This document shows, piece by piece, positions 1 to 12,703 of a stretch of DNA of 64,000 nt. Every line of letters begins with the position of its first letter. Position 1 is the stretch's first letter. The notes beneath the pieces were generated by a model. That model worked only from the letters and a program-made list of their open reading frames with translations. It did not search any database and was not told the origin of the DNA. This DNA comes from Thauera sp. 28 (lineage in GTDB: Bacteria; Pseudomonadota; Gammaproteobacteria; Burkholderiales; Rhodocyclaceae), in contig NZ_AMXA01000003.1 of NCBI RefSeq assembly GCF_000310145.2, forward strand, positions 224,225 to 288,224. Reading direction: 5' to 3'. The position numbers were made by a program, and so were the translations under genes.

Positions 1-495
1 CGCCGCGAGCAAGCCGCCCTGCTTGGCCTGGAGGCGGCATCGTGGACCCTCCTCGACCAGTCCGTCGGCGGCTTCAGACTCCAGCTGCTGCGTGACGGCG
101 ACCAGGCCCGCCTGGAACATCATCAGCTCGTCGCCATCCGGCCGCCCGACGGACAGGCTTTCCTGCTTGCCGACATCTGCTGGATGATGTTCCGCGACGA
201 CGGCGCGCTGGAACTCGGCATCAACGTGCTGGCGGGCATGCCGCGCGTAGTCGCCGCACGACCTTCATCGGCCGCGAGCAGGGACCCCTACCACCAGGCT
301 TTTCTGCTGCCGGCCACGCCTGCACTCAAGGCCGCTGAGTCGGTGGTACTGCCCGCACAGTGGTTCCGCAAGGCGCGCGTGGTCGAACTGCGCGATGGCG
401 CAGCCACCCGCATGATCGAACTCGACAAGCTGCTGCTGCGCGGCCCCAACTTCGACCAGTGCAGCTTCACCGACGTTACGGGCGCTGCATCCTGA
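1..495 (+). CDS. PilZ-like domain protein, 5' end missing
   Basis: The reading frame is open from the first base to a TGA at 493-495 and gives 164 residues. The start lies outside the window. The visible part has the small-beta-barrel pattern of PilZ-type c-di-GMP receptors: DQSVGGF near residue 19, then a VAIRP strand, an ICWMMF strand and an ELGINVL strand. The arginine motif that normally precedes the D-x-S-x-x-G motif would lie upstream, so c-di-GMP binding cannot be judged. The last 20 bases overlap the 3' end of phoR on the other strand. The PilZ assignment is inferred from pattern only. The protein could be one of the degenerate PilZ-fold proteins that do not bind nucleotide. Confidence 0.6.
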   Translation, partial: RREQAALLGLEAASWTLLDQSVGGFRLQLLRDGDQARLEHHQLVAIRPPDGQAFLLADICWMMFRDDGALELGINVLAGMPRVVAARPSSAASRDPYHQAFLLPATPALKAAESVVLPAQWFRKARVVELRDGAATRMIELDKLLLRGPNFDQCSFTDVTGAAS

Positions 496-1801
496 GTCGC
501 GGCGCAGGAAAACGCATCGCGAAGCGGCTGCCCTTGCCGAGTTCGCTTTCGATGACGAGCTCGCCCTGGTGCCGGGTCACGATGTGCTTGACGATCGCCA
601 GTCCGAGCCCGGTTCCGCCCGTCTCCCGCGAACGCCCGCGATCGACACGATAGAAGCGTTCGGTCAGGCGCGGGATATGAGCCGGATCGATACCGATTCC
701 GTCGTCACGAACCCAGTACTCACCGCACTCCAGCCCGGCGCGCCAGCCGATCTCTATATGTCCTCCGGCCGGGGTGTAGCGTACCGCGTTGCTTGCCAGG
801 TTGGAGAACGCACTGTGAAGCTCCTTGCGGCTGCCAAGCAGGGCTGCCTCGCCTTCGACCACCAGACTCAGCGTGTGGCGCCCGGCCGACAGCAGTTCAG
901 CCTCGGCCGCCACCTCACGCACCAAGCCCACCGCATCGACCGGCTCGTCGTCGATCTGGGCCGGCGCACCGGTCTCGAGTGCGGACAGGGTAAGCAGCTC
1001 CTCGATGAGACGCTGCATGCGCGTGGATTGCTCGCTGGCCAGGGTCAGGAAGTGGATGACGTCTTCGCGTGAAAAATCGTCGAGCCCATCGATCAGCGTC
1101 TCGAGGAAGCCCCCCACCACGGTCAGGGGCGTGCGCATCTCGTGCGAGACGTTGGCCACGAAGTCGCGGCGTACGTTCTCCAGGCGCTCGAGCTGCGATA
1201 CATCGCGCGACAGCACCATGCGTTGCTTGCCCGCGAACGGAATGACCAGTACCTGGAGAGTGCCATCCCGTCGCCGCAGGGCATGCAGCACGAGAGGCTC
1301 GGAATAATCCCTGGACGCAAGATAGGCTGCGAACTCGGGCTGGCGGACCAGGTTGGGCAGCGGGCTGCGCAGATCCTTGCGACGATCGAGCCCGAAATGC
1401 TGCTCGGCCATCGGGTTCATCCACTCGATGGCATCGTCCTCATCGAGATACAGCACCCCATCGGGCATGGCCTGCGCGGCGTGCTGGAAGCGGGCCAGTT
1501 CGGCCGACAGCTTCTCCTTGACGTCGCATTCGCGCTGCAGGCGCTCGCCGATCTCGGCGAATACCGTCCCCCACAGCCCCTCGCCCTGTGGTGGTGGCGT
1601 ACCGACCGGCTGGCGCGCCCACTCGACGAGGAGACGCAGGTTGCGCGCGAGCAGCATAGCCGCAGCCACGAAACCGATCATGAGCAGCGCCAGCGCGGCA
1701 TCGCTGCCGCGCAAAGCCGCAGCGAGCATCGCCAGTACGAGCACGGCGACAAATGGCGCCACCGCGGCCACCCCGATGTTTCGAGTCGATCGATGGATCA
1801 C
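476..1801 (-). CDS. phoR: Phosphate regulon sensor histidine kinase PhoR
   Basis: Membrane sensor kinase that phosphorylates PhoB under phosphate limitation. The protein is 441 residues, close to the usual length. Two hydrophobic segments lie in the first 60 residues. A PAS-like region (MPDGVLYLDED) follows, then the H box VSHEMRTPL with His about 220, the N box NLASNAVRYTP, the G1 box DDGIGI and the G2 box GGTGLGLAIV. I chose a GTG start at 1801, just downstream of the phoB stop, with a GGGAAT ribosome site. The longer open frame extends into phoB and starts with residues unlike the family. The gene is transcribed with phoB, the usual phoB-phoR order. Confidence 0.9.
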   Translation of the reverse strand: MIHRSTRNIGVAAVAPFVAVLVLAMLAAALRGSDAALALLMIGFVAAAMLLARNLRLLVEWARQPVGTPPPQGEGLWGTVFAEIGERLQRECDVKEKLSAELARFQHAAQAMPDGVLYLDEDDAIEWMNPMAEQHFGLDRRKDLRSPLPNLVRQPEFAAYLASRDYSEPLVLHALRRRDGTLQVLVIPFAGKQRMVLSRDVSQLERLENVRRDFVANVSHEMRTPLTVVGGFLETLIDGLDDFSREDVIHFLTLASEQSTRMQRLIEELLTLSALETGAPAQIDDEPVDAVGLVREVAAEAELLSAGRHTLSLVVEGEAALLGSRKELHSAFSNLASNAVRYTPAGGHIEIGWRAGLECGEYWVRDDGIGIDPAHIPRLTERFYRVDRGRSRETGGTGLGLAIVKHIVTRHQGELVIESELGKGSRFAMRFPAPRLRMQRP

Positions 1802-1830
1802 GCCATTCCCACGCGAGAGCGAAGGCACGA

Positions 1831-2541
1831 TTATGACGCGTTCGATGCCAGCGGCGCATGCACCGAGAAGCGGTAGCCGCTTCCGCGCACGGTCTGGATC
1901 AAGGCGTCGTGGGCGGTCGGCTCGAGTGCGCAACGCAGGCGCCGGATGTGGACATCCACCGTGCGCTCCTCGACGAAAACATGATCGCCCCAAACCTGGT
2001 CGAGCAGTTGGGCACGGGAGTGGACACGCTCGGGATGCGTCATCAGGAAATGCAGCAGGCGGAACTCGGTCGGGCCGAGTGAGAGTGCGGTTTCACCCGC
2101 ACTGACGCGGTGCGTGGCCGGGTCCAGGCGCAAGCCGCCAAGCTCCACCGCATCCTCGGTCGCCTGCGGTGCGCGCCTGCGCAGCACCGCCTTGATGCGG
2201 GCGACGAGTTCGCGCGGACTGAAGGGCTTGGTGATGTAGTCATCAGCACCGGTCTCGAGGCCGGTCACCTTGTCCTGCTCCTCGCCACGCGCGGTGAGCA
2301 TGATGATCGGAATGTCGCGGGTGCGCTCCTCGGCACGCAGGCGGCGGGCAAACTCGATCCCTGAAGCGCCCGGTAGCATCCAGTCGAGCAGCACGAGATC
2401 CGGCAAGGCCTCGCGCACGATACGATGCGCCGTCTCCGCGTCCGCGGCGCGCACCACATGGTGCCCCGCACGGCTCAGGTTTGCCGCGATGAGCTCCTGA
2501 ATCGCCGGTTCGTCTTCCACAAGCAATATGTTCGCTGGCAT
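1831..2541 (-). CDS. phoB: Phosphate regulon response regulator PhoB
   Basis: OmpR-family response regulator, 236 residues. The receiver domain begins ILLVEDEP and carries the acceptor Asp53 in [10 protein letters not shown], a conserved T in MLTARG and a K in ITKPFSP. The C-terminal winged helix has [17 protein letters not shown] and ends in VRGSGYRFS, typical of PhoB. The ATG at 2541 follows AGGGAG at good spacing. An upstream in-frame ATG at 2598 would add 19 residues unlike the family and is rejected. It pairs with phoR downstream. A Pho-box-like site upstream suggests autoregulation. Confidence 0.95.
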   Translation of the reverse strand: MPANILLVEDEPAIQELIAANLSRAGHHVVRAADAETAHRIVREALPDLVLLDWMLPGASGIEFARRLRAEERTRDIPIIMLTARGEEQDKVTGLETGADDYITKPFSPRELVARIKAVLRRRAPQATEDAVELGGLRLDPATHRVSAGETALSLGPTEFRLLHFLMTHPERVHSRAQLLDQVWGDHVFVEERTVDVHIRRLRCALEPTAHDALIQTVRGSGYRFSVHAPLASNAS

Positions 2542-2585
2542 GCCTGAACTCCCTGTTAGCAGCAGCGGCAGTGTATTGCAGCTCT

Positions 2586-2603
2586 TTGACGCTTTCATGA
2601 CAC
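2586..2603 (-). promoter_or_regulatory. Pho-box-like operator upstream of phoB
   Basis: On the minus strand the sequence reads GTGTCATGAAAGCGTCAA, two TGTCA/GTCA half sites separated by an A-rich spacer, about 45-60 bases upstream of the phoB start. It resembles the PhoB recognition repeat (CTGTCAT, A-rich spacer, CTGTCA), with roughly two thirds of positions matching. The place fits the known autoregulation of phoBR. No direct evidence of binding is available from sequence. Confidence 0.5.
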
Positions 2604-2718
2604 GTCATCGCAATGCAATACCCGCACCCACGATCCCGCGCCCCTCACGCAAGCCAACCCCGGAACGAGCAGCCTCCGATTCGGGTATGATTGTGACCCC
2701 ATAATCGGGATTCAAGCC

Positions 2719-3144
2719 ATGGCCGGACTCGACCAGAACACGCCGACTCCCACCGACATCACGGTACACCGCAAGTCCAGGACGCTCGAGATCGCCTTCG
2801 ACGACGGCAGCCGCTTCCAGCTGCCCTTCGAGTTCCTGCGCGTCTATTCCCCTTCTGCCGAGGTCCGCGGCCACGGACCGGGCCAGGAGACGCTGCAGCA
2901 GGGCAAGCGCGACATCGATATCGTCGACATCTCGCCGGTCGGAAACTACGCGATCAAGCCGGTATTTTCGGACGGCCACGACAGCGGCCTGTACTCCTGG
3001 GACTACCTCTACGGCCTCGGACGCGAGCAGGAGGCCCTGTGGGCGGCCTACCTCGAGCGCCTCGAGCAACAAGGCGGCACGCGCGACCCCGCCCTGGTAC
3101 CGGCAGCTGCTCCCAAGGCGGGCGGCTGCGGCCATCACCACTGA
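2719..3144 (+). CDS. DUF971 (gamma-butyrobetaine hydroxylase N-terminal-like) protein
   Basis: A 141-residue soluble protein with the DUF971 pattern: an [16 protein letters not shown] strand, then [17 protein letters not shown] (here [18 protein letters not shown]), [26 protein letters not shown] and DYLYGLG. The last residues are GGCGHHH, a Cys/His-rich tail that could bind a metal. DUF971 proteins are associated with Fe-S or metal chemistry, but the reaction is not established. The gene lies directly upstream of ubiE with a 7-base gap and is probably co-transcribed with it. I cannot name a substrate. Confidence 0.85.
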   Translation: MAGLDQNTPTPTDITVHRKSRTLEIAFDDGSRFQLPFEFLRVYSPSAEVRGHGPGQETLQQGKRDIDIVDISPVGNYAIKPVFSDGHDSGLYSWDYLYGLGREQEALWAAYLERLEQQGGTRDPALVPAAAPKAGGCGHHH

Positions 3145-3151
3145 GAACGGC

Positions 3152-3889
3152 ATGAGCGACAAGACCACGCACTTCGGCTTCGAAACCGTCGCCGAGGAAC
3201 AGAAGGAAAAGAAGGTCGCCGAGGTATTCTCCTCGGTTGCCCAGAAGTACGACATCATGAACGACCTGATGTCGCTCGGACTGCACCGCGTCTGGAAGCA
3301 CTTCGCCATTCAGGTGTCGGGCGTGCGCGAAGGCGACCGCGTACTCGACGTTGCCGGCGGCACCGCAGACCTCTCGCTGGCGTTTTCGCGCAAGGTCGGC
3401 CGCAAGGGCCAGGTCTGGCTCACGGACATCAATCACGCGATGCTCTCGCGTGGCCGCGACCGTCTCGTCGACCACGGATTCGCAATGCCCGTGGCGCAGT
3501 GCAACGCCGAAAAGCTTCCCTTCCCCGACGACTGGTTCGACTGCGTCACCGTCGCCTTCGGCCTGCGCAACATGACGCACAAGGACGTCGCGCTCGCCGA
3601 GATGCGCCGCGTGCTGCGTCCGGGCGGCCGCCTGCTGGTACTCGAGTTCTCGCGGGTGTGGAAGCCGCTGTCACCGTTCTATGACCTGTACTCCTTCAAG
3701 CTGCTGCCCTGGATGGGGCAAAAGGTGGCGAACGACGCCGACAGCTACCGCTACCTGGCCGAATCGATCCGCATGCATCCTGGCCAGGAAGAATTGAAGT
3801 CGATGATGGAACAAGCCGGGCTCTCCCGAGTCGACTACTTCAACCTCAGTGCAGGCGTCGTTGCGCTGCACCGCGGATACAAGCTTTGA
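3152..3889 (+). CDS. ubiE: Ubiquinone/menaquinone C-methyltransferase UbiE
   Basis: SAM-dependent C-methyltransferase of ubiquinone (and menaquinone) biosynthesis, 245 residues, full length. Visible motifs are [18 protein letters not shown] near residue 30, the SAM-binding loop [11 protein letters not shown], the [10 protein letters not shown] strand, the [13 protein letters not shown] segment and [14 protein letters not shown]. The C-terminus ([14 protein letters not shown]) is typical. The gene follows DUF971 by 7 bases and precedes a Tim44-domain gene by 19 bases, so one operon is likely. In related genomes ubiE, ubiJ and ubiB often cluster; ubiB is not in this window. Confidence 0.96.
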   Translation: MSDKTTHFGFETVAEEQKEKKVAEVFSSVAQKYDIMNDLMSLGLHRVWKHFAIQVSGVREGDRVLDVAGGTADLSLAFSRKVGRKGQVWLTDINHAMLSRGRDRLVDHGFAMPVAQCNAEKLPFPDDWFDCVTVAFGLRNMTHKDVALAEMRRVLRPGGRLLVLEFSRVWKPLSPFYDLYSFKLLPWMGQKVANDADSYRYLAESIRMHPGQEELKSMMEQAGLSRVDYFNLSAGVVALHRGYKL

Positions 3890-3908
3890 AACCGGAGACC
3901 ACGTACCA

Positions 3909-4796
3909 ATGAAATCCTTCTTCATGACCCTCGTCCTCGCGATCGCCTCGTTTGCCTTCGTGATCCCTGAGGCCGAAGCCAAGCGCCTCGGCGGCGGCAG
4001 CAGCTTCGGCATGCAGCGCCAGGCCACGCCGCCGGCCCAGCCGCGCCAACCCGCTGCCACGCAACAGGCACCGCGCCAGGGGGCCGCTGCACCGGCCGCG
4101 CAGAGCCGCTCTTGGATGGGCCCGATCGCCGGCCTCGCCGCCGGTCTCGGCCTGGCCGCCCTGTTCTCGCACCTGGGCCTGGGCGAAGGCTTTGCCAACT
4201 TCTTCATGATCCTGCTGCTGGCTGCTGCCGCCTTCTTCATCTTCCGCATGATCTTCCGCCGTGGTGCGGCTGCCGGTACGCAGCCCAACCGCATGCAGTA
4301 CGCAGGCGCCTCCGCCGGCGCTGCGGCGAGCCCGGCCGGCACCACCGCCTTCCAGGCCCAGCAGCCGTTCGGCGGCAGCGGTGAAGCTGGAGCAGTCGCA
4401 GCCAGCGGCCTCGAAAAGGCCGTCGCCTCCGGCTTCGACGCCGACGGCTTCGCCCGTCAGGCCAAGCTGAACTTCATCCGCCTGCAGGCAGCGAACGACG
4501 CCGGCAACCTGGACGACCTGCGCGAATTCACCACGCCCGAGGTGTTCGCCGAGTTGTGCATGCAACTCAACGAGCGCCGCGGCGCCGAACAGCGCACCGA
4601 CGTCGTCGAGCTCAACGCCGAGGTCATCGATGTGGAGGAGGCCGACAACCGCTACATCGTGAGCGTGCGCTTCACCGGCTTGCTGCGCGAAGAGGCTGAC
4701 GCCGCACCTGTGGCGTTCGACGAGATCTGGCACCTCACCAAGCCGATCAGCGGCGAAGGTGGCTGGCTGATTGCTGGCGTCCAGCAGACGCAGTGA
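3909..4796 (+). CDS. Tim44-like domain membrane/export protein
   Basis: A 295-residue protein. The ATG at 3909 follows GGAGA at suitable spacing. An in-frame ATG at 3849 lies inside ubiE and is rejected. It begins with a signal peptide (residues 1-24, ending PEAEA), then a low-complexity Ala/Gln/Pro region, a hydrophobic stretch around residues 75-115 with GLAAGLGLAALFSHLG and FFMILLLAAAAFFIF, and a C-terminal Tim44-like region with LREFTTPEVFAEL and FDEIWHLTKP. Bacterial Tim44-domain proteins are membrane-associated and of unknown exact role. The position between ubiE and ubiJ is a common neighbourhood in betaproteobacteria. Confidence 0.85.
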   Translation: MKSFFMTLVLAIASFAFVIPEAEAKRLGGGSSFGMQRQATPPAQPRQPAATQQAPRQGAAAPAAQSRSWMGPIAGLAAGLGLAALFSHLGLGEGFANFFMILLLAAAAFFIFRMIFRRGAAAGTQPNRMQYAGASAGAAASPAGTTAFQAQQPFGGSGEAGAVAASGLEKAVASGFDADGFARQAKLNFIRLQAANDAGNLDDLREFTTPEVFAELCMQLNERRGAEQRTDVVELNAEVIDVEEADNRYIVSVRFTGLLREEADAAPVAFDEIWHLTKPISGEGGWLIAGVQQTQ

Positions 4797-4823
4797 TCGG
4801 CAACTGATCTCACACCCGTGACT

Positions 4824-4854
4824 GGAGGCACCTTGGCGTGCCTCCTTTGCTTTT
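4824..4854 (+). terminator. Rho-independent terminator after the Tim44-like gene
   Basis: A perfect 8-base stem GGAGGCAC / GTGCCTCC with loop CTTGGC is followed by TTTGCTTTT. It lies 27 bases after the Tim44-like stop and just before ubiJ, so ubiJ may be reached only by read-through or by its own promoter. Confidence 0.75.
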
Positions 4855-4864
4855 GGGGCTTCCC

Positions 4865-5452
4865 ATGCTGTCAAGCGTCTTCCTGACCGCCACCAACCAC
4901 CTTCTCTCGCAGGCAGGATGGGCGCGTGCGCGCCTGCAGGCCCACGCGGGACAGACTGCACGCCTGTCGGTGCAACCTCTGGGCGACATCGATTTCTGTA
5001 TTGCAGCGGACGGCTATCTGGCCGAATGGAGCGCCGCCCAGGCGCCGGATGTCAGCCTTCACCTGTTGGTTGGCGAGCTTCCACGCCTACTGGTAGACGG
5101 GCTGGAGACCGCCATGCGCCACGTGCGCATCGAGGGCAACGCCGAGTTTGCCGAAGCGCTCGGCTTCGTTTTCCGTCATTTACGTTGGGACGCCGAGGAA
5201 GACCTGGCACGCCTGTTCGGCGACATTGCCGCTCACCGCCTAGTCGAAGGCGGCAAGCAGCTGATGGATCAAGGCCGGCGCTCTGCACAGCGCGCGGGCG
5301 GTACGCTGGCCGAGTACCTCACCGAAGAGGCGCCACTGCTGGTATCGCGTCATGCCCTGCCAGAACATGCGCAGGCGCTCATCGCACTGCGCGACGATCT
5401 GGCCAGGCTGGACAAGCGGTTGCAGCGCCTCGAAAGCCGCCGTCGGCGTTGA
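4865..5452 (+). CDS. ubiJ: Ubiquinone biosynthesis accessory factor UbiJ (SCP2 domain)
   Basis: A 195-residue SCP2-like protein. The ATG at 4865 follows a GGGG ribosome site; an upstream in-frame GTG at 4838 lies inside the terminator stem and is rejected. Family signatures are the N-terminal LTATNHLLSQ, the lipid-binding barrel with LVGELPRLLVDGLETAMRHVRIEGNAEFAEAL, the WDAEEDLARLFGDI segment and the C-terminal coiled region DDLARLDKRLQRLESR. UbiJ binds lipid and is needed for the Ubi hydroxylase complex in aerobic ubiquinone synthesis. It usually precedes ubiB; here the next gene is atpC on the other strand. Confidence 0.88.
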   Translation: MLSSVFLTATNHLLSQAGWARARLQAHAGQTARLSVQPLGDIDFCIAADGYLAEWSAAQAPDVSLHLLVGELPRLLVDGLETAMRHVRIEGNAEFAEALGFVFRHLRWDAEEDLARLFGDIAAHRLVEGGKQLMDQGRRSAQRAGGTLAEYLTEEAPLLVSRHALPEHAQALIALRDDLARLDKRLQRLESRRRR

Positions 5453-5492
5453 ACAGCCTTTGCGCCTGCGCGGCGCTCATGGCGCAGAAAGC

Positions 5493-5522
5493 AAAAAAGC
5501 AGCTCCGCAGAGCTGCTTTTTT
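5493..5522. terminator. Bidirectional terminator between ubiJ and atpC
   Basis: AAAAAAGCAGCT, loop CCGCAG, AGCTGCTTTTTT form a perfect 12-base inverted repeat with an A run on one side and a T run on the other. It can stop transcription from ubiJ (plus) and from the ATP synthase operon (minus), which converge here. Confidence 0.9.
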
Positions 5523-5561
5523 GTTGTCCGGCGCCTTGTACCTTGGTACAGGGCAGCCCGC

Positions 5562-5987
5562 TCAGTGCCCGCGCTTGCGCAGACGCTGGATGGCGGCAAG
5601 TTGCGCCACCGCTTCCATCAGCTCGGCCTGGGCCTTGGCATAGTCCAGACGCGCGGTCTGGTTGGCCATGGCTTCCTCGGCCTTGCGCTTGGCTTCGAGC
5701 GCCTTCGCTTCGTCGAGATCCTTGCCGCGGATCGCGGTGTCGGCAAGCACCGTCACCAGACCCGGTTGAACTTCCAGCAGGCCACCCGCAACGAAAACCA
5801 GTTCGTCTTCGGTTGCGTTCTGGGCACGCACACGCACGGCGCCCGGCTTGATCCGGGTCATGAGCGGCATGTGACCAGGCAGGATGCCGAGTTCACCCGT
5901 CTCGCCAGGCAGCGCGACGAATTCCGCCAGCCCGGAGAAGATCTGCTCTTCCGCGCTGACGATGTCGACGTGAACCGTCATAGCCAT
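5562..5987 (-). CDS. atpC: ATP synthase F1 epsilon subunit
   Basis: A 141-residue epsilon subunit that forms part of the central stalk and can inhibit ATP hydrolysis. The N-terminal beta domain has [34 protein letters not shown] and a [12 protein letters not shown] strand; the C-terminal helices have [10 protein letters not shown]. The start at 5987 (MAMTVHV) follows AGGGGAAA at good spacing; the ATG at 6017 is too early and lacks a ribosome site. It is the last gene of the operon, 54 bases after atpD. Confidence 0.96.
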   Translation of the reverse strand: MAMTVHVDIVSAEEQIFSGLAEFVALPGETGELGILPGHMPLMTRIKPGAVRVRAQNATEDELVFVAGGLLEVQPGLVTVLADTAIRGKDLDEAKALEAKRKAEEAMANQTARLDYAKAQAELMEAVAQLAAIQRLRKRGH

Positions 5988-6041
5988 AGTGTTTCCCCTT
6001 GATGTCCCGCGCACCACACACGTGGCGCGCGGGCAGCCTCG

Positions 6042-7457
<1,416 letters not shown>

Positions 7458-7468
7458 TCAATAATCCG

Positions 7469-8338
7469 TTACACCGCGGCGGCGCCGCCGACGATTTCCG
7501 ACAGCTCCTTGGTGATCGCAGCCTGGCGGGTCTTGTTGTAGACCAGCTGAAGCTCGCCAATCACGTTCTTGGCATTGTCGGAAGCGGCCTTCATTGCCAC
7601 CATGCGCGCGCTCTGTTCGGATGCCATGTTCTCGGCCACGGCCTGATAGACCAGCGCCTCGACGTAACGCACCAGCAGCTCGTCGATGACGACCTGCGGA
7701 TCCGGCTCGTAGAGGTAGTCCCAGGAGCTCTCGGGCGTGCCCAGCTTCTCGCCGGTGAGCGGCAGAACCTGCTCGAGTACCGGCTCCTGCTTCATGGTGT
7801 TCACGAAGCGGGTGTAAGCGATGTAGACCGCGTCGAGCTCGTCGTTCTGGAACGCGTCGAGCATGACCTTGACCGGACCGATCAGCTTTTCCAGGTGCGG
7901 CGTGTCACCCAACTGGGTGACGTTCGACACCACCTTGGCGCCCATGCGCTGCATGAAGCCCAGACCCTTGTTGCCGATGCAGCAGGCACGGATCTCGGTC
8001 ACGCCGGCGGACTCCCAGTCCTTCATCGCGTTGAGCGCGATACGCTGGACGTTGGTGTTGAGACCACCGCACAAACCCTTGTCGGTGGTCACCAGGATCA
8101 GCCCCACCCGCCTCACCTGGTCCTTGCGGACCAGGAACGGGTGCTTGTAGTCGGTCACATTGGCCTGGGACAGGTTCGCGGCGAGTCGGCGGATCTTCTC
8201 GGCAAAGGGGCGGGCAGCGCGCATCCGGTCCTGCGCCTTGCGCATCTTGGACGCGGCCACCATCTCCATGGCCTTGGTGATCTTGCGCGTGTTTTGCACG
8301 CTCTTGATCTTGGTACGGATTTCCTTACCGCTAGCCAT
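7469..8338 (-). CDS. atpG: ATP synthase F1 gamma subunit
   Basis: Central stalk gamma subunit, 289 residues. The N-terminal helix [33 protein letters not shown] and the C-terminal helix [34 protein letters not shown] are the two coiled-coil helices that rotate inside the F1 hexamer; [12 protein letters not shown] is the conserved Rossmann-like core. It is full length and sits 21 bases after atpA. Confidence 0.97.
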   Translation of the reverse strand: MASGKEIRTKIKSVQNTRKITKAMEMVAASKMRKAQDRMRAARPFAEKIRRLAANLSQANVTDYKHPFLVRKDQVRRVGLILVTTDKGLCGGLNTNVQRIALNAMKDWESAGVTEIRACCIGNKGLGFMQRMGAKVVSNVTQLGDTPHLEKLIGPVKVMLDAFQNDELDAVYIAYTRFVNTMKQEPVLEQVLPLTGEKLGTPESSWDYLYEPDPQVVIDELLVRYVEALVYQAVAENMASEQSARMVAMKAASDNAKNVIGELQLVYNKTRQAAITKELSEIVGGAAAV

Positions 8339-8359
8339 ATTCCGTCTCCCTCGCCAGTC

Positions 8360-9898
<1,539 letters not shown>

Positions 9899-9910
9899 AT
9901 ATGTATGCTC

Positions 9911-10444
9911 CTAGTTCTTAAGCGCAGCGGCCATGTTCGCGAGCTTGCCGCGGACCGAGGCGTCGATGACTTCGTCGCCGACGGCAATGCGGACCCCACC
10001 GATGAGTTCGGGGTCCAGGCTGACAGTTACGTTGATCGCGGCCTTGAAGCGAGCTTCGAGGTCCGCCTTCAACGCAGCCAGCGCTGCATCGTCGAGCGGG
10101 AAGGCAGAGGCGATCTCCGCCTCCAGGACGCCTTCGTGTTCGTTCTTGAGTGCAACGAACAGGTCACGGATCTCCGGAAGCACCAGCAGGCGTTCGTTGT
10201 CGATGAGGACACGAACGAAGTTCTGCTGTTCGGCGGTCAGTTCACCCGTGACTTCCTGCATCAGCTTGTCGAGCTGTGCGGCAGAAAGGTTGGGGTTCTT
10301 GATGCACGCCTGCATGTCGGGATCGGCCGCCACGGAGGCGAGCCGATCCAGCGCTTCCGACCAAGGCCCCAGCGCACCTGCCCCGCGAGCCAGCTCGAAG
10401 GCGGCATCGGCATAGGGGCGCGCGATGGTGACGTTCTCGGCCAT
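9911..10444 (-). CDS. atpH: ATP synthase F1 delta subunit
   Basis: Peripheral stalk delta subunit, 177 residues, normal length. The N-terminal helical domain begins [15 protein letters not shown], and the C-terminal part contains [26 protein letters not shown], the conserved family signature. It is 3 bases from the atpF stop, so translation is probably coupled. Confidence 0.96.
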   Translation of the reverse strand: MAENVTIARPYADAAFELARGAGALGPWSEALDRLASVAADPDMQACIKNPNLSAAQLDKLMQEVTGELTAEQQNFVRVLIDNERLLVLPEIRDLFVALKNEHEGVLEAEIASAFPLDDAALAALKADLEARFKAAINVTVSLDPELIGGVRIAVGDEVIDASVRGKLANMAAALKN

Positions 10445-10447
10445 GAC

Positions 10448-10921
10448 TTATTGCAGTTCCTGTTTCAGGTTGGCAAGCAGTTCGGCGTGCACCTGGACAT
10501 TGATCTCGCGGCGCAGGATCCTCTCGGCACCGGCAACCGCCAGATGGGCGACCTGGTCGCGGAGAGCTTCCTTGGCACGTTGCGCTGCGACGCCGGCTTC
10601 GGCTTCGGCAGCTTCACGCGCTGCGGCAATGATGCGACCGGCTTCGGCGCGGGCTTCGTCGATCAGCTGGCTCGCCTGCTTTTCAGCAGAGGTACGCACG
10701 TCACCCGCGGATTCGCGGGCCTTGCGCAGTTCCTCGACGACCTTCTTCTCGGCGAGTGCCAGATCGGCCTTGGCCTTGTCCGCAGCTGCCAGCCCGTCTG
10801 CGATCTTCTTCGCACGCTCGTCCAGTGCCTTCACGATGGGCGGCCACACGAATTTCATCGTGAACCACGCCAGAATGAAGAACACAACGAGCTGGGCTAT
10901 CAGAGTTGCGTTCAAATTCAC
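10448..10921 (-). CDS. atpF: ATP synthase F0 subunit b
   Basis: Peripheral stalk b subunit, 157 residues. One N-terminal membrane helix ([25 protein letters not shown]) is followed by a long charged Ala-rich helix with [25 protein letters not shown]. It joins the membrane ring to delta/alpha. A single atpF is present, as expected for a non-photosynthetic proteobacterium. Confidence 0.97.
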   Translation of the reverse strand: MNLNATLIAQLVVFFILAWFTMKFVWPPIVKALDERAKKIADGLAAADKAKADLALAEKKVVEELRKARESAGDVRTSAEKQASQLIDEARAEAGRIIAAAREAAEAEAGVAAQRAKEALRDQVAHLAVAGAERILRREINVQVHAELLANLKQELQ

Positions 10922-10968
10922 GGTTCTTGGCCCTCAGGTTGGTTCAAAAAAGGATGAACTCGAACCGA

Positions 10969-11223
<255 letters not shown>

Positions 11224-11279
11224 TTAGTGGGGAAGGTGAGTTTAAAAACTAGGTACTGCGTTGAAGATGAAACCGAAAC

Positions 11280-12125
11280 TTAGTGGCTCTCGTGCGCCTG
11301 ACCGACATACACCAGAGTCAGCATCATGAAGATGAAGGCCTGGAGCAGGATGATCAGGATGTGGAAGATCGCCCAGATGGAACCCGCGATCACGTGACCA
11401 ACGAAGCCAAACACGGTGGCGGTGCCGCCGAGCAGCGCGATCAGGATGAAGATCAACTCGCCAGCGTACAGGTTGCCGAAGAGTCGCATGCCGTGCGAGA
11501 TGGTCTTGGCGAGGAACTCGATGATCTGCATCGCGAAGTTGATCGGGTAGAGCACCGGGTGGCTGCCGAAAGGCGCGGTGAAGAGCTCATGCACCCAGCC
11601 GCCAAGACCCTTGATCTTCACGTTGTAGTACAGGCAGAGCAGCAGCACGCCGCAGGACATGCCCAGAGTGGCGGACAGGTCGGCGGTGGCCACGACGCGC
11701 ATGTAAGCGTGGGCAGGATCACCGCCTGCGGCGGAATAGATGCCGGTCCAGAGCATGGGGATGAGATCGACCGGCACGAGGTCCATCGCGTTCATCAGGA
11801 AGATCCACACGAACACGGTGAGCGCGAGCGGGGCAACGAACTTGCGCGACTCCGGGCTGTGGATGATGCCCTTGGCCTGGTCTGCGACCATCTCGACCAG
11901 GAGCTCGATGAAACCCTGGAAGCGCCCGGGGACGCCGGAGGTCGCCTTGCGAGCGGCCAGCCACAGGATGAAGATGGTCAGCAAACCGAGTCCGATCGAA
12001 AACACCATCGAGTCGATATTGATGATGCTGAAATCGACGATGTTTTCCTGGGGGTGCCCGGAATTGTTGAAGTGTCCGAGGTGGTGGGTCACATACTCGG
12101 ATGCGGTGGGAGCGTTTCCAGCCAT
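11280..12125 (-). CDS. atpB: ATP synthase F0 subunit a
   Basis: Stator subunit a, 281 residues, several membrane helices. The essential Arg lies in [14 protein letters not shown], and the last helices have the expected polar residues ([23 protein letters not shown]). It starts 2 bases after atpI ends. Confidence 0.97.
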   Translation of the reverse strand: MAGNAPTASEYVTHHLGHFNNSGHPQENIVDFSIINIDSMVFSIGLGLLTIFILWLAARKATSGVPGRFQGFIELLVEMVADQAKGIIHSPESRKFVAPLALTVFVWIFLMNAMDLVPVDLIPMLWTGIYSAAGGDPAHAYMRVVATADLSATLGMSCGVLLLCLYYNVKIKGLGGWVHELFTAPFGSHPVLYPINFAMQIIEFLAKTISHGMRLFGNLYAGELIFILIALLGGTATVFGFVGHVIAGSIWAIFHILIILLQAFIFMMLTLVYVGQAHESH

Positions 12126-12127
12126 GG

Positions 12128-12469
12128 TCAGGTCTTCACCAAAAATGCAAATAAATTCGCTTTCAGCGCCAGAACGAGCCCGATCAGCATGCCCCCCCAG
12201 TGGAGGTCAGGATAAACGGCCCACACCAGCACCAACAATCCCACTATCGAGGCGACCTTGATGAATTCGCCTGCGACGAAGGCAGCCACCGTCGCCGACC
12301 CGGTCTTGCGCGTCATGGCCGTAAGGCGCATGGCGAAGATCCAGCTCGGCAATACACACGCCAGACCCGCTGCTGCTGCCGAGATCGCCCCGGCAACTCC
12401 GAACAGCGCGGCAGAAATCAGCGCGGCGAGGAGTGTAGCTAGCAACTGCAGTATGACGGCTTTAAGCAT
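12128..12469 (-). CDS. atpI: ATP synthase accessory protein AtpI
   Basis: Small membrane protein of 113 residues with about four hydrophobic segments ([68 protein letters not shown]). The GRAAA-type substitution pattern and place at the head of the operon identify it as AtpI, which assists c-ring assembly. The ATG at 12469 follows AGGAG at a somewhat long spacing; the longer frame starting at 12574 runs into the promoter and is rejected. Confidence 0.85.
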   Translation of the reverse strand: MLKAVILQLLATLLAALISAALFGVAGAISAAAAGLACVLPSWIFAMRLTAMTRKTGSATVAAFVAGEFIKVASIVGLLVLVWAVYPDLHWGGMLIGLVLALKANLFAFLVKT

Positions 12470-12524
12470 CGGTGTAACAGCTCCTGCGTCAAACGCGCGC
12501 AGGCGACCGCCCAAAATCCCGCGG

Positions 12525-12553
12525 ATGGTAGGGGTTAACCGCAGTAAAGTCAA
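12525..12553 (-). promoter_or_regulatory. Likely sigma70 promoter of the ATP synthase operon
   Basis: On the minus strand TTGACT and TACCAT are separated by exactly 17 bases, 56 bases upstream of the atpI start. The boxes match consensus at 5/6 and 4/6 positions. No other equally good pair was seen between atpI and the divergent MFS gene. Confidence 0.5.
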
Positions 12554-12703
12554 ACCTCGGTTGCATTGCAGCAAGCACTTCCCGAGGCGTCGTGTATCTT
12601 ATAGAAGTTGTATCACCAGCGGGGGCCGCAATGAACCGATCTGCGACAGTTCGCGCCGCCCGCCCCCCGTCACCTGCACTGCAGCCACAGCCCCCGCACA
12701 ATC

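Noticed and set aside
4838..4864. GTG start of ubiJ inside the terminator stem
   Set aside because: The ATG at 4865 has a ribosome site and matches the family N-terminus.
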